From positions 2,666,001 to 2,730,000 of the forward strand of contig OZ240668.1 in NCBI GenBank assembly GCA_965198655.1: a stretch of 64,000 bases of DNA. The letters run 5' to 3'. This DNA is from Lichenicola sp965198655. GTDB lineage: Bacteria; Pseudomonadota; Alphaproteobacteria; Acetobacterales; Acetobacteraceae. Of this stretch, positions 35,207 to 44,566 are shown one piece after another; the stretch's first letter is position 1; each line of letters begins with the position of its first letter. Below the pieces are notes generated by a model. That model was not told the origin of the DNA and ran no database searches. It was given only the letters and a program-made list of their open reading frames with translations. A program made the translations under genes and the position numbers.

Positions 35207-36097
35207 GTGGCGAGCTGGCAGGCGCATCTCACCGTGCTGGGGCTCAAGCTGTTGGTGAAGCGGCGCAACAAGGGCGAGATCGACGCCCTGCATGCGCGCG
35301 CCATGCTCGACCGCATGCCGCCGGTAACGGTGCCGGGCACCGTCGTGACGCCGGGTGCCGCGGGCGGGGTCGCCGGCGAATGGGTGCGGCCGGCCGAGGG
35401 CACGCCTGCGGGCACGGTGTTCTACCTGCATGGCGGCGGCTACATCGCCTGCTCGCCGCGGACGCATCGGCGGGTCACCGGGGCGTTTGCCAGGAGCGGG
35501 CTGACGGTGTTCGCGCCGGAATACCGGCTGGCGCCGGAGCACCCGTTCCCGGCGGCGCTGGACGACGCGGTGGCGGCGTATCTCGGGCTGCTGGCCGAGG
35601 GCGTGCCGGCGGAGGGCATCGTGGTCGGCGGGGATTCGGCCGGGGGCGGGCTGGCGCTGGCGATGCTGCTGCGGCTGCGCGACGCGGGCCATCCCCTGCC
35701 GGCGGGCGCGGTGCTGTTCTCGCCCTGGACCGACCTGACCGGGAGGAGCACCACCCTGCGCAGCAATGCGCGTCGCGACGCCTTGTTCCCCGGCAAGGGC
35801 ATGGAGCGGCTGACCGCGCCGTACCTGGTCACCACCGACCCCGCCAACCCGCTGGTCTCGCCGCTGTTCGGCGCGCTGCACGGGCTGCCGCCGCTGCTGG
35901 TGCATGTCGGCACGCACGAGGTGCTGCTGGACGACAGCCGGCGCCTGGCGGAGGGGGCGCGGGCGGCCGGGACGACGGTGACGCTCCGCACCTGGCCGGT
36001 GGTGCCGCATGTCTGGCAGATGTTCCGGCTGCCGGAAGCGGCGGCGTCGCTGGACGAGGCGGCCGCTTTCGCGCGCGGCCTGCTCGGGGCCGGATAG
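35207..36097 (+). CDS. Alpha/beta-hydrolase, hormone-sensitive-lipase-like esterase
   Basis: This 296-residue enzyme of the HSL/family IV esterases has the oxyanion-hole motif HGGGY (near residue 75) and the nucleophile elbow GGDSAGGG (near 145). An Asp/Glu lies in VGTHEVLLDD and a His in PHVWQMF. It hydrolyses carboxyl esters; the substrate is unknown. It starts with GTG, preceded by the G13 tract. It is probably co-transcribed with the ABC exporter 30 bases upstream. Confidence 0.9.
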   Translation: MASWQAHLTVLGLKLLVKRRNKGEIDALHARAMLDRMPPVTVPGTVVTPGAAGGVAGEWVRPAEGTPAGTVFYLHGGGYIACSPRTHRRVTGAFARSGLTVFAPEYRLAPEHPFPAALDDAVAAYLGLLAEGVPAEGIVVGGDSAGGGLALAMLLRLRDAGHPLPAGAVLFSPWTDLTGRSTTLRSNARRDALFPGKGMERLTAPYLVTTDPANPLVSPLFGALHGLPPLLVHVGTHEVLLDDSRRLAEGARAAGTTVTLRTWPVVPHVWQMFRLPEAAASLDEAAAFARGLLGAG

Positions 36098-36129
36098 CGC
36101 TCGGGCGTCGGCGCCCCCATCTGGGTCGC

Positions 36130-36936
36130 ATGTGCTCTGACCGCCTTGCCGAGTTCGTCGCCCAGGCCCGGCGGCTGTTCGTGCTGACGGGCGCCGGCTG
36201 CTCCACCGGCTCCGGCATTCCCGACTACCGCGACGCCGACGGGCAGTGGAAGCGGCCGCAGCCGGTGACCTACCAGCTCTTCATGGGCAGCCACCTGATC
36301 CGGCAGCGCTACTGGACACGCAGCCTGGTCGGCTGGCGCTCCTTCGGGCGGGCGACGCCGAACGGGGCGCACCGGGCGCTGGCGCGGCTGGAGCAGATGG
36401 GCAAGGTCGAGCTGCTGCTGACGCAGAACGTGGACCGGCTGCACCAGGCCGCGGGCAGCACGCGGGTGATCGACCTGCACGGGCGGCTGGACCAGGTGCG
36501 CTGCATGGGCTGCGAGCGGCGCACGCCGCGGGCGCCGTTCCAGGAGCGGCTGCTGCGGCTGAACCCGGACTATGCCGGGCTGGACGCCACCGACGCGCCG
36601 GACGGGGATGCGGACCTGGTGGACGCGGAGTTCTCGTCGTTCGCGGTGCCGGCCTGCGAGGCGTGCGGCGGGGTGCTCAAGCCGGACGTGGTGTTCTTCG
36701 GCGAGAACGTGCCGCGGGAGCGGGTGGAGGCGGCGCGCGAGGGGCTGGCGCGTGCGGATGCGGTGCTGGTCGTGGGCTCGTCGCTGATGGTGTACTCGGG
36801 GTTCCGGTTCGTGCAGGCGGCGGCGGATGCGGGGAAGCCGGTGGCGGCGGTAAACTTGGGACGGACGCGGGCGGATCCATTGCTGGCGTTGAAGGTGGAG
36901 CAGCGATGCGGAGACGCGTTGACGTTCCTGCTTTGA
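36130..36936 (+). CDS. NAD-dependent protein deacetylase, Sir2 family
   Basis: This 268-residue sirtuin has the NAD-binding motif TGAGCSTGSGIPDYRD (residues about 20-35), TQNVDRLHQAAGS, and the catalytic His in DLHGRLDQV. It also has the zinc pair CMGC and CEAC, about 50 residues apart. FGENVP and VVGSSLMVYSG complete the NAD pocket. The missing canonical second GAG (here GCS) is common in bacterial class II/III members. It removes acyl groups from protein lysines; in other bacteria such enzymes activate Acs, and an acs gene starts at 62649 in this window. It follows the esterase by 32 bases. Confidence 0.93.
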   Translation: MCSDRLAEFVAQARRLFVLTGAGCSTGSGIPDYRDADGQWKRPQPVTYQLFMGSHLIRQRYWTRSLVGWRSFGRATPNGAHRALARLEQMGKVELLLTQNVDRLHQAAGSTRVIDLHGRLDQVRCMGCERRTPRAPFQERLLRLNPDYAGLDATDAPDGDADLVDAEFSSFAVPACEACGGVLKPDVVFFGENVPRERVEAAREGLARADAVLVVGSSLMVYSGFRFVQAAADAGKPVAAVNLGRTRADPLLALKVEQRCGDALTFLL

Positions 36937-37032
36937 GGCGCGTTCAACCGCAGCGGCAGGCAACGCGATAGGAATGCGCTGTGCGACGCTCTCGTTCGGC
37001 TCACCCAGTTCTCTCGCGGTGTCCCCCGCAAC

Positions 37033-38916
37033 TTATGCCTTCATGGTCGTGCGGCTCGCTACGGGTTCGCTACCGGACGACAGCAATCCGGCATCCTCGA
37101 TGAGGCTGTCGATGCCTGCCTTGACGGCATTGAGGTCTGGAATGAAGTTGGCGTAGAAGCCGCCAGGCCCAGGGGCGTCGGAGACCTTCTCCATTGCAAT
37201 GAACACCATCTTCGACGGCGACTCCATGTAGTCGTTGTGGTGGTAGATCGTTATGTCTCCAGTCGGATTGGCGAGAATGGGCCGGTTTGTCATCACGAAG
37301 CCCGGCTTGTTACAGATCCAGCGGTACTTCGCCAGGGCTGCACCCCAGGGAGCCACAAAGAAGCGGCACTCGTTTATCCAGAAAAGGGAGGCGCTCATCG
37401 GGCGGCCGATCGTGTTGATTATTTCCACGTGGGGATTTCCGAGGAACCGGTTGCGGATTTCCAGAACAGTTTTGAGCTCGATGATGAGATTGTCCTGGTC
37501 GGTGGCCGGTCCGAAAGCTCCGTAAGAGGTCGTCGGATCCGAGTTGATCCGCGAGTTCATGCCGTCCAACACGATCGTTACGTGGTCCAGGCGGTCCACG
37601 AGGTGTTCGATGGCATGGATCAGAACTTGGGTCTGATCCTGCATCGTGCGATTGCCGCAGCGCAGTCCCAGACAGACACCTGTCCTCCTCTCGTCACGCA
37701 AACGTTTGGCTGTTTGTTGATCATCCAGCAGCCTTGGGTCCTGCTTCACCAGGGATAGAACACGAGCGCCAACCCGTGACCGGACAAACTTCGTCATGTA
37801 TCTGAAGTACAGGAAGTCCGAGTCATACACCTTCTGCGCAACAGCTCGCCAAGGAAGCTCCCAGCGCACGAGCCGGTCGCTGAACTCCGGGAACAAGCAA
37901 TCGGTCGGACCGTAGACCTCGCTGCCTGCCGAGCTGTTGATGACGCACACATGTGGAAGCAGATCGTTCTCGACAAGGCATGTCAGTTCCTCAAGACCGC
38001 TCAACTCGTTCCAAAGCACGTGTCCGATGTGAAGCCAGGGATAGTCGCTGAGAAAGTTGACCGGGCGCTTGGTTGATGCGGCGTGCGTGAAGCGTGTGAT
38101 CGCTTGATGATGAGCGATGATGTGGGTGGCGAGCCTCCAAAACAGCTCTGCGAACGGAGGAGCGCCATCCTCGACCAGGTAGACGCATAAATGCGGTATA
38201 TAGATGGCCACCACTTGCTCGAAGTAGTGATCCGGTACGACATAGAATACCGCACCCGTCAGGTCGTCCACGAACTGATACGCGGTGAGTCTTGGCGTCA
38301 AGATCAGACCGATCCTGGCAATACAGGACGACCCGCTGATCGGGGACGGACGGCGCAGTTCCTTGTTCCGTACGAGCGAAAGAAAGTCGTGCTGTAGCCT
38401 TCCTTCGAAGGCATGGTGCAAGTGGGGCACTTCAGCGCCTACACTATCCTCAACTGGGTTGAGGCTAATGTCCAGCCGCTTGATGGTCGTAACGTTGGGA
38501 TCGGCTTGAGCAGCTAAGTCCGCAAGTTCGCCAACAATTCGCTCCTCGAATATCGCTAAGTCGGCAACAGCATCGGTGCCCTGCAAGCCCTCAAGCGAGG
38601 TTGTGAAACTGACGATCTTCCGAAAAACCTCTCCTGCCTTCTCGAGCAGTGGAATCCTGAGATGTGGAGGGATCTCAGCAACGGTGCCGCCGACGCGATT
38701 GAGCTCGGCATCGAGATACCATGGCGCCAAGGCTCCGTCCTCCCGACGAAGAAGAAGGAGGACGACGGGAAAGAATTCTTTTGAAGCACATACCGGATTC
38801 CACCCGCCCGAGAACTCGTCCATCTTGCGGCCGTTCCGGATCGGCAGAAGGAGACCATCTCCCATATCAATGTGGTAGAAGCCGTCCACGAATTTTACAT
38901 CCAGAACAGACGACAT
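37033..38916 (-). CDS. Putative glycosyltransferase-61-like protein (paralog B)
   Basis: This 627-residue protein is related to the gene at 14279. Shared motifs are HIGHVLWNELSGL (about residue 297), YGPTDCLFPEF, GLRCGNRTM (about 420), TIVLDGMN, and GAALAKYRWICNKPG (about 524-538). The N-terminal 200 residues differ. The DNA around GAALAKYRWIC is also alike in both copies. The start ATG 38916 has GAGGGG upstream. The gene is less GC-rich than its surroundings (33 of 60 bases at 38461-38520 are G or C), so it may be acquired. Function as a glycosyltransferase is inferred from the C-terminal motif only. Confidence 0.6.
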   Translation of the reverse strand: MSSVLDVKFVDGFYHIDMGDGLLLPIRNGRKMDEFSGGWNPVCASKEFFPVVLLLLRREDGALAPWYLDAELNRVGGTVAEIPPHLRIPLLEKAGEVFRKIVSFTTSLEGLQGTDAVADLAIFEERIVGELADLAAQADPNVTTIKRLDISLNPVEDSVGAEVPHLHHAFEGRLQHDFLSLVRNKELRRPSPISGSSCIARIGLILTPRLTAYQFVDDLTGAVFYVVPDHYFEQVVAIYIPHLCVYLVEDGAPPFAELFWRLATHIIAHHQAITRFTHAASTKRPVNFLSDYPWLHIGHVLWNELSGLEELTCLVENDLLPHVCVINSSAGSEVYGPTDCLFPEFSDRLVRWELPWRAVAQKVYDSDFLYFRYMTKFVRSRVGARVLSLVKQDPRLLDDQQTAKRLRDERRTGVCLGLRCGNRTMQDQTQVLIHAIEHLVDRLDHVTIVLDGMNSRINSDPTTSYGAFGPATDQDNLIIELKTVLEIRNRFLGNPHVEIINTIGRPMSASLFWINECRFFVAPWGAALAKYRWICNKPGFVMTNRPILANPTGDITIYHHNDYMESPSKMVFIAMEKVSDAPGPGGFYANFIPDLNAVKAGIDSLIEDAGLLSSGSEPVASRTTMKA

Positions 38917-39292
38917 CGTCCCCTCGCTCCAAGTCAAATTCTCGTAGGCTATGAGAGCTCGCAATCCCCGGCGGTTTCTATACGGACATCACCACAGTTC
39001 ATGATCATAATTCAGACGACGATGGCATACATCCGGAACCGGGTAGGGCCGGTTGCATGTCCCGGTCAACAGCCGCAAGAATCCTAAGGTCTAGAACGTA
39101 TACACCGTTGTCTGACCGCAAGGAAATCCGGCGACGCCTGCCTCCTTCCGCTTGCCGTGGGGTTGTTCCACACCCTGGTCACTGTGGTCTGCTTCGTCTG
39201 CGACCAGACTACGCCATCACACCCCCGCGGGGCACGGGAACGCCGACCCCCAGGCCGCGCTTCGGCACCACACCCCAGCCGGAGCCTCCCCC
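38917..39292. other. Divergent intergenic region
   Basis: 376 bases lie between paralog B and the SDR gene. The left part is of lower GC than the surrounding genes and holds AT-rich stretches (around 39000-39010) and the palindrome GTATAC near 39098. It must hold both promoters. I see no gene, no repeat copy and no convincing promoter boxes. Confidence 0.4.
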
Positions 39293-40168
39293 ATGCTCAC
39301 CGACCCCCGCACCCGCTACCCCCGCCCGCCCTTCGACACCCAGAAGCAGACCGACCCCGGCTCCTCCGCCCGGATGAAGCCCGAGCCTGACTACGGCGAG
39401 ACCAGCTACGTCGGCGCGAACCGCCTGTCCGGCCGCGTCGCCCTCATCACCGGGGCCGACTCCGGCATCGGCCGCGCCGTCGCCCTCGCCTATGCCCGCG
39501 AGGGGGCCGACATCGCCCTGTCCTACCTCGCAGACGAGGAGCAGGACGCCGAGGCCGCAGCCCGCAGCATCCAGGAGGCCGGGCGCCAGGCCCTCAAGCT
39601 CCCCGGCGACATCTCCGACCCGGCGCACTGCCGGGCGCTGGTGCAGGCGACGGTGGAGCGGTTCGGCCACCTCGACATCCTGGTCAACAACGGCGCGTTC
39701 CAGATGACGCGCACGAGCCTGGACGAGATCAGCGACGAGGAGTGGGACCGCACCTTCCGCACCAACATCCATTCCCAGTTCTACCTGAGCAAGGCGGCCC
39801 TGCCCCACCTCAACCCGGGCTCGTCGATCATCAACACCTCCTCGGTGAACTCCAAGCACCCGATGCCGGGGCTGCTGGCCTACTCCGCCACCAAGGCGGC
39901 GATCGCCAACTTCACCCTCGGCCTGGCGCAGATGCTGGTGGAGAAGGGGATCCGGGTGAACGCGGTGCTGCCCGGCCCGGTCTGGACCCCGTTCATCCCG
40001 GTCGGCATGGAGGCCGAACAGGTGAAGACCTTCGGCAGCCAGTCGCCGATGGGCCGCCCGGCGCAGCCGGCCGAGCTCGCGGCCGCCTACGTCTACCTCG
40101 CCTCCGACGACGCCAGCTTCACCACCGGCACCTTGCTGCCGGTGCATGGCGGCATGGCGATCTACTGA
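39293..40168 (+). CDS. Short-chain dehydrogenase/reductase (YghA-like)
   Basis: This 291-residue SDR has the NAD(P) motif TGADSGIGRA (near residue 52), NNGA, Ser in INTSSVNS and the catalytic YSATKAA. The extended N-terminus (RYPRPPFDTQKQTDPGS) is typical of the YghA/general-stress GDH-like subgroup. The C-terminal PVHGGMAIY also fits. It reduces or oxidises an unknown alcohol or aldehyde. The ATG at 39293 is chosen by this N-terminal match. Confidence 0.92.
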   Translation: MLTDPRTRYPRPPFDTQKQTDPGSSARMKPEPDYGETSYVGANRLSGRVALITGADSGIGRAVALAYAREGADIALSYLADEEQDAEAAARSIQEAGRQALKLPGDISDPAHCRALVQATVERFGHLDILVNNGAFQMTRTSLDEISDEEWDRTFRTNIHSQFYLSKAALPHLNPGSSIINTSSVNSKHPMPGLLAYSATKAAIANFTLGLAQMLVEKGIRVNAVLPGPVWTPFIPVGMEAEQVKTFGSQSPMGRPAQPAELAAAYVYLASDDASFTTGTLLPVHGGMAIY

Positions 40169-40204
40169 CGCGCTCCCCACGACCGGGGCGACGGCCGGGC
40201 CCGG

Positions 40205-42298
40205 TCAGGGTTCGGCCACCACCGTCCCGTCGTTGCCCGGCACCACCGGGAGTTGGATGTAGCTGGCGGCGTCCGGCGCCCGGAACACGCGCATCTCCGC
40301 CTTCCGGTAGTCGCCCGGCTGCGCGAAGAAGACGTTCGGCACGAAGCTCTGCGGGTTGCGATCGTAGAGCGGGAACCAGCTCGACTGGATCTGCACCATG
40401 ATGCGGTGCCCAGGCAGGAAGCTGTGGTCCACGTTGGGCAGGCGCAGCGTGTAGGCCACCGTCTTGCCGGCCGGGATCGCGCTCGGATGCGCCGGGTCGT
40501 CGCGGTAGCGGCCGCGCAGGATGTCCATCGCCACCGGCAGCTCGTAGCCGCCCAGCTCCGGCTTGGCCGGCACCTCGTCCGGATACACGTCGATCAGCTT
40601 CACCACCCAGTCTGCGTCGGTGCCGGTGGTGGACGCCAGCAGGTGGGCCATCGGCGCGCCGGAGAGCGTCACGGGCGCGGTCAGCACGTCGGTCTGGTAG
40701 GTCAGCACGTCCGGCCGGTCGGCGGCGAAGCGCTGGTCGTCCACCAGCCAGGTCCGCCAGGTGGAGTCCTTGGCATAGGTCGGGCGGATCGGCCGCAGCC
40801 GGTACGGCACCGGCTTGGCCGGGTCGGACACGTAGGCGTCGGCGCCGTCGCCGCTGGCCGCCGGCGGCGTGAGGGCCAGGCGGTTGTCCGGCTGCAGGTA
40901 CAGCGCCTGCCCCTTGTCGGTGCACGCGGCGCACGCCAGCGGCCAGCGGTCGTAGGTGCGCCAGGTGTCGGTGCCGGTCTGGAACACGGTGACCGGCGCG
41001 ATCGCGGCCGCCGGCGCGCCGTCCTTCAGGTGGCTGTCCAGGAACGGCAGCATGACGTGGTGGCGGAACCAGGCGCCGGTGTCCTCGCCGTACTCCAGCG
41101 GCCCGAGCGCGGAGCCGTCGCCGTTGGCCTGGCCGTGGTGCCAGGGCCCCATCACCAGGTGGCCCATGGCGGTGCCGCCGTTCCTCGGCACCGTCGCCTC
41201 GTAGGCGGCGACGGCGCCGTAGATGTCCTCCTGGTCCCACTGCCCCTGCACGAACAGCGTCGGCACGGTCAGCGGCGCCCGCGCCAGCAGCTTGTCCACC
41301 GCCTGCCCCTGCCAGAACCCGTCATAGGCGGCGTGCGCGGTCAGCCGGTTCCAGAACGGCAGCTGCTCCATGCCCATCGCCTTGCCGAAGGCGCCGGCGT
41401 TGCCGTGCTCCTTGTAGATGGTGAAGTCGTCGTGGCCGGTGGCCCACCATTCCAGGTCCGAGCTCTTGGTCGCGGTCTGGGAGTAGACGTAGTCCATCAT
41501 CTCCTCCCGGAACGCGCCGTTGTGGAACCAGTCGTCGTCCTTCCAGACGTCCACCATCGGGTTGATCGGCACCGCCGCCTTCAGCGCCGGGTGCGGGTGG
41601 ATCAGGCTCATCAGCACGGTGAAGCCGTCATAGGAGGTGCCGATGGTGCCGACCCGGCCGTTGGTTTCCGGCACGTGGTGCACCAGCCACTCGATGGTGT
41701 CGTACGCGTCGGTGGTGTGGTCGACCTTGGTCGGGTTGAGCGGGCCCAACACCGGGCGGTTCATCACGTAGTCGCCGCCCGAGCCATACTTGCCGCGCAC
41801 GTCCTCGAAGGCGAGGATGTAGCCGTGCTCCACCAGGTCGCGGTAGGTGCCGCGCGTCAGCTCCGCAACGTGCGGGGTTTCAACGGCACTCGTCATCCGC
41901 TTGGCGCTGTAGGGGGTGCGGTCCAGCATGATCGGGCCGTGCCGGACGTCGTGCGGCACGATCAGCACCGCGTGCAGCGACACGCCGTCGCGCATCGGGA
42001 TCATGACGTCGCGCCGGTCGTAGTCGTAGGCGGCGTGCACCGGGGTGAAGTGCTGCGGGATGTCGCCACCCGACCCCGGCGCGCTGCCGCCGCCAGCACC
42101 CGGCGTGCCGGGCGCCGTACCCGCGGCCTGCTGCGTCTTGGAGGACTGCGCCTCGGCCGCCGCCTGCCCGGCCGGCTGCCCCGCATCGGCCGCCTGGGCC
42201 GCGGCCGCCGACGCGAACGGCGTCAGGCCCCGCCCGCCGCAGAACGGCGCCGCCGCGACCAGCGCCGCCATCGCCAACACCGACCGTCGCTGCGTCAT
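40205..42298 (-). CDS. CocE/NonD-family hydrolase (exported)
   Basis: This 697-residue protein has an N-terminal signal peptide (RRSVLAMAALVAAAPF) and a Gly/Ala-rich linker. It then has the X-Pro dipeptidyl-peptidase (S15) domain with nucleophile motif GTSYDG, an Asp/His region (GPWHHG), and a C-terminal jelly-roll domain (from about residue 470). Family members hydrolyse esters or amides, such as glutaryl-7-ACA or cocaine esters, so the natural substrate is open. Probably periplasmic. The ATG at 42298 gives the signal peptide. It is convergent with the SDR gene. Confidence 0.9.
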   Translation of the reverse strand: MTQRRSVLAMAALVAAAPFCGGRGLTPFASAAAAQAADAGQPAGQAAAEAQSSKTQQAAGTAPGTPGAGGGSAPGSGGDIPQHFTPVHAAYDYDRRDVMIPMRDGVSLHAVLIVPHDVRHGPIMLDRTPYSAKRMTSAVETPHVAELTRGTYRDLVEHGYILAFEDVRGKYGSGGDYVMNRPVLGPLNPTKVDHTTDAYDTIEWLVHHVPETNGRVGTIGTSYDGFTVLMSLIHPHPALKAAVPINPMVDVWKDDDWFHNGAFREEMMDYVYSQTATKSSDLEWWATGHDDFTIYKEHGNAGAFGKAMGMEQLPFWNRLTAHAAYDGFWQGQAVDKLLARAPLTVPTLFVQGQWDQEDIYGAVAAYEATVPRNGGTAMGHLVMGPWHHGQANGDGSALGPLEYGEDTGAWFRHHVMLPFLDSHLKDGAPAAAIAPVTVFQTGTDTWRTYDRWPLACAACTDKGQALYLQPDNRLALTPPAASGDGADAYVSDPAKPVPYRLRPIRPTYAKDSTWRTWLVDDQRFAADRPDVLTYQTDVLTAPVTLSGAPMAHLLASTTGTDADWVVKLIDVYPDEVPAKPELGGYELPVAMDILRGRYRDDPAHPSAIPAGKTVAYTLRLPNVDHSFLPGHRIMVQIQSSWFPLYDRNPQSFVPNVFFAQPGDYRKAEMRVFRAPDAASYIQLPVVPGNDGTVVAEP

Positions 42299-42483
42299 CC
42301 ATCCCCCCAAGCCCGACCGGCCGACTATGTGACCCGTCCTGCCGTGTTGCAACATGAGCGCCAGCCCCCATCTGCGGGCCTCCGCGCCGGAGGCTGCACC
42401 TGCTGCGTCGGTGGGATATGCTCCCCCGGCGGCGTGCGAGCCGGCCGCATCGCCGTCGGCGCCCACCCGGCGCAGGAGGATCC

Positions 42484-43053
42484 ATGGAAGACGCCACGCC
42501 GATCCTGCCCGCGCATATCGAGGACACGATCCGCTCGATCGCGCGGCTGCACGCCGAGCACCACCAGGCCGCGACCCCGGTGCAGCGGGTGGTCGACCGC
42601 GTCACCGGCTTCGTCGGCCGGCCGCGCTTCATCGCCGCCCTCACCGTGGCGACGACCATCTGGATGGGCGCCAACCTGTTCGTGCTGTGGACCGGCGGTG
42701 CGCCGCCGGACCCGCCGCCGTTTCCCTGGTTCGACAGCCTGGTCGGGATCGGCGCGCTCTACATCGCCCTGCTGATCCTGACCACGCAGCGCCATGCCGA
42801 CCGGCTCGCCCAGCACCGCGAGCAGCTCACCCTGGAGCTCGCCATCCTCAACGAGCAGAAGACCGCCAAGGTGATCGAGCTGCTGGAGGAGATGCGCCGC
42901 GACAACCCGGCCCTGCGCAACCGGCTCGACGAGGAGGCGGCGGCGATGGCGGTGCCGGCCGATCCGCAGGCGGTGCTGGACGCGATCAAGGTGACCCACG
43001 CCGAGGCCGAGTTGCTGGACGAGGCCGACGGTGTGCCCGAGCGGCTCGGATGA
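42484..43053 (+). CDS. DUF1003 membrane protein
   Basis: This 189-residue protein has two transmembrane helices (about residues 50-72 and 88-110) with the DUF1003 features RPRFIAALTVATTIWMGAN and PPFPWFDSLVGIGALYIALLIL. The C-terminal half is a polar helical region. The start has AGGAGG at about 42475. Function is unknown; members are widespread. It is divergent from the CocE-type gene. Confidence 0.88.
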   Translation: MEDATPILPAHIEDTIRSIARLHAEHHQAATPVQRVVDRVTGFVGRPRFIAALTVATTIWMGANLFVLWTGGAPPDPPPFPWFDSLVGIGALYIALLILTTQRHADRLAQHREQLTLELAILNEQKTAKVIELLEEMRRDNPALRNRLDEEAAAMAVPADPQAVLDAIKVTHAEAELLDEADGVPERLG

Positions 43054-43346
43054 CGCCGGGACGGCGGGCGTGCGCCGCTTGCGGCGGTCCGCGCACGCCA
43101 ACGCGGGGAGTCCGGATGTCGCTAGTCGCCGGCAGCGGTTCGGCACCATGACCGTCATCATGCCGGCGGCGGCCACGGCCCGCATCCCCCGGCGCCAGGC
43201 GATCGCCGGTCACGGCACCGGCTGATCGATCCAACGGCGCGCGCAGCGCGGCCCGCACGATCCCCCTTGACGGCGCGATCCTGACCCCGATCCTGCGCCC
43301 CCGCCTTCCGATCCCGGGCAGGTGACCTCCCGCGACCGGACCCCTC

Positions 43347-44495
43347 ATGACCCGCCCGCTTGCCGTGCTCTATTTTGCGGCCTTGATCGACGCGACCGGC
43401 GTCGGGCTGATCATTCCGATCCTGCCCACCGTGCTGCGCCGCCTCGCGCACGGCCCGATCGCGCTGGACTACGGCGCCCTGATCGCCAGCTTCGCGCTGA
43501 TGCAGTTCCTGTTCGCGCCGGTGCTGGGCGCGCTCAGCGACCGCTACGGCCGCCGCCCGGTGCTGCTGCTGTCGCTGGCCGGAGGAACGCTTGACTACCT
43601 GCTGACCGGCTTCTCGCCGACGCTCTGGCTGCTCTACCTGGCCCGCATGATCGGCGGCATGACCGCAGCGAACCTCGCCGTGATCTCCGCCACCATCGCC
43701 GACCTGACACCGTCCGGGCAGCGGGCTGGCCGCTACGGCACCATGAACGCGGCGCTCGGCATCGGCTGGATCGCCGGTCCAGCGCTCGGCGGCACGCTGG
43801 GCCAGTTGTCCCCGGTGCTGCCGTTCCTGGCCGCTGCCTCGTTCAACGGCGTCAACCTGCTCCTGGCGGTGTTCCTGCTGCCGGAACCCGCCCGCGAGCG
43901 CAGCCGCTCGCCCTTGCGCTTGTCCCAGCTCAACGCCTTTGCCGCCCTGGCCTGGCTCGGCAGCCTGCGTTCGCTCGGCTCGCTGATCGCGATCTATTGC
44001 GCCCTGTGCGTGCTGGGACAGATCCCGGCCGCGCTCTGGGTGCTCTACGGCCAGGCCCGCTACAACTGGACGCCGTCGCTGGTCGGCTGGTCGTTCGCCT
44101 GCTTCGGTCTGTTGTTCGCCCTGTCCCAGGCCCTGCTCGCCGGCCGGCTGACCGCCCGCCTCGGCGAGCGACGCACGATCCGCGTCGGCATGATCTCGGA
44201 TGCCACCGGCACCCTGCTGATGGGCCTATCCAACCGCGGCTGGATGCCGTTCGCGATCATGCCGCTGCTGGCCACCGGCAGCATCGGCCTGCCGGCGCTG
44301 CAGGCCGAGATGTCCCGCGCCGTCGGCGAGGACCGCCAGGGCGAGCTGCAGGGCACGCTGTCCAGCCTGGCCAACCTCGCCGCGGTGATCGGCCCGCTGC
44401 TGGCGACCGCGGGATACGCCGCCACGGCGGTCAGCCTGCCCGGAGCGGTCTGGTTCGCGGGTGCTGCCGGCTACCTGGTCTGCCTGATGCTGTGA
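43347..44495 (+). CDS. MFS exporter, TetA-like
   Basis: This 382-residue protein has twelve predicted helices and the drug:H+ antiporter motif A GALSDRYGRRPVLLL between TM2 and TM3. The N-terminus DATGVGLIIPILP and the ARMIGGM segment are like the TetA group. The exported compound cannot be inferred; chromosomal relatives are often general efflux pumps. It lies 293 bases after DUF1003, in a gap where I see no gene. Confidence 0.88.
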   Translation: MTRPLAVLYFAALIDATGVGLIIPILPTVLRRLAHGPIALDYGALIASFALMQFLFAPVLGALSDRYGRRPVLLLSLAGGTLDYLLTGFSPTLWLLYLARMIGGMTAANLAVISATIADLTPSGQRAGRYGTMNAALGIGWIAGPALGGTLGQLSPVLPFLAAASFNGVNLLLAVFLLPEPARERSRSPLRLSQLNAFAALAWLGSLRSLGSLIAIYCALCVLGQIPAALWVLYGQARYNWTPSLVGWSFACFGLLFALSQALLAGRLTARLGERRTIRVGMISDATGTLLMGLSNRGWMPFAIMPLLATGSIGLPALQAEMSRAVGEDRQGELQGTLSSLANLAAVIGPLLATAGYAATAVSLPGAVWFAGAAGYLVCLML

Positions 44496-44566
44496 CCGCC
44501 GCCGCACGCGGCGGCAACCCCTGCCGGTCCCGCGGCTTAACCGTCGACCACACCATGGAGCGACCG

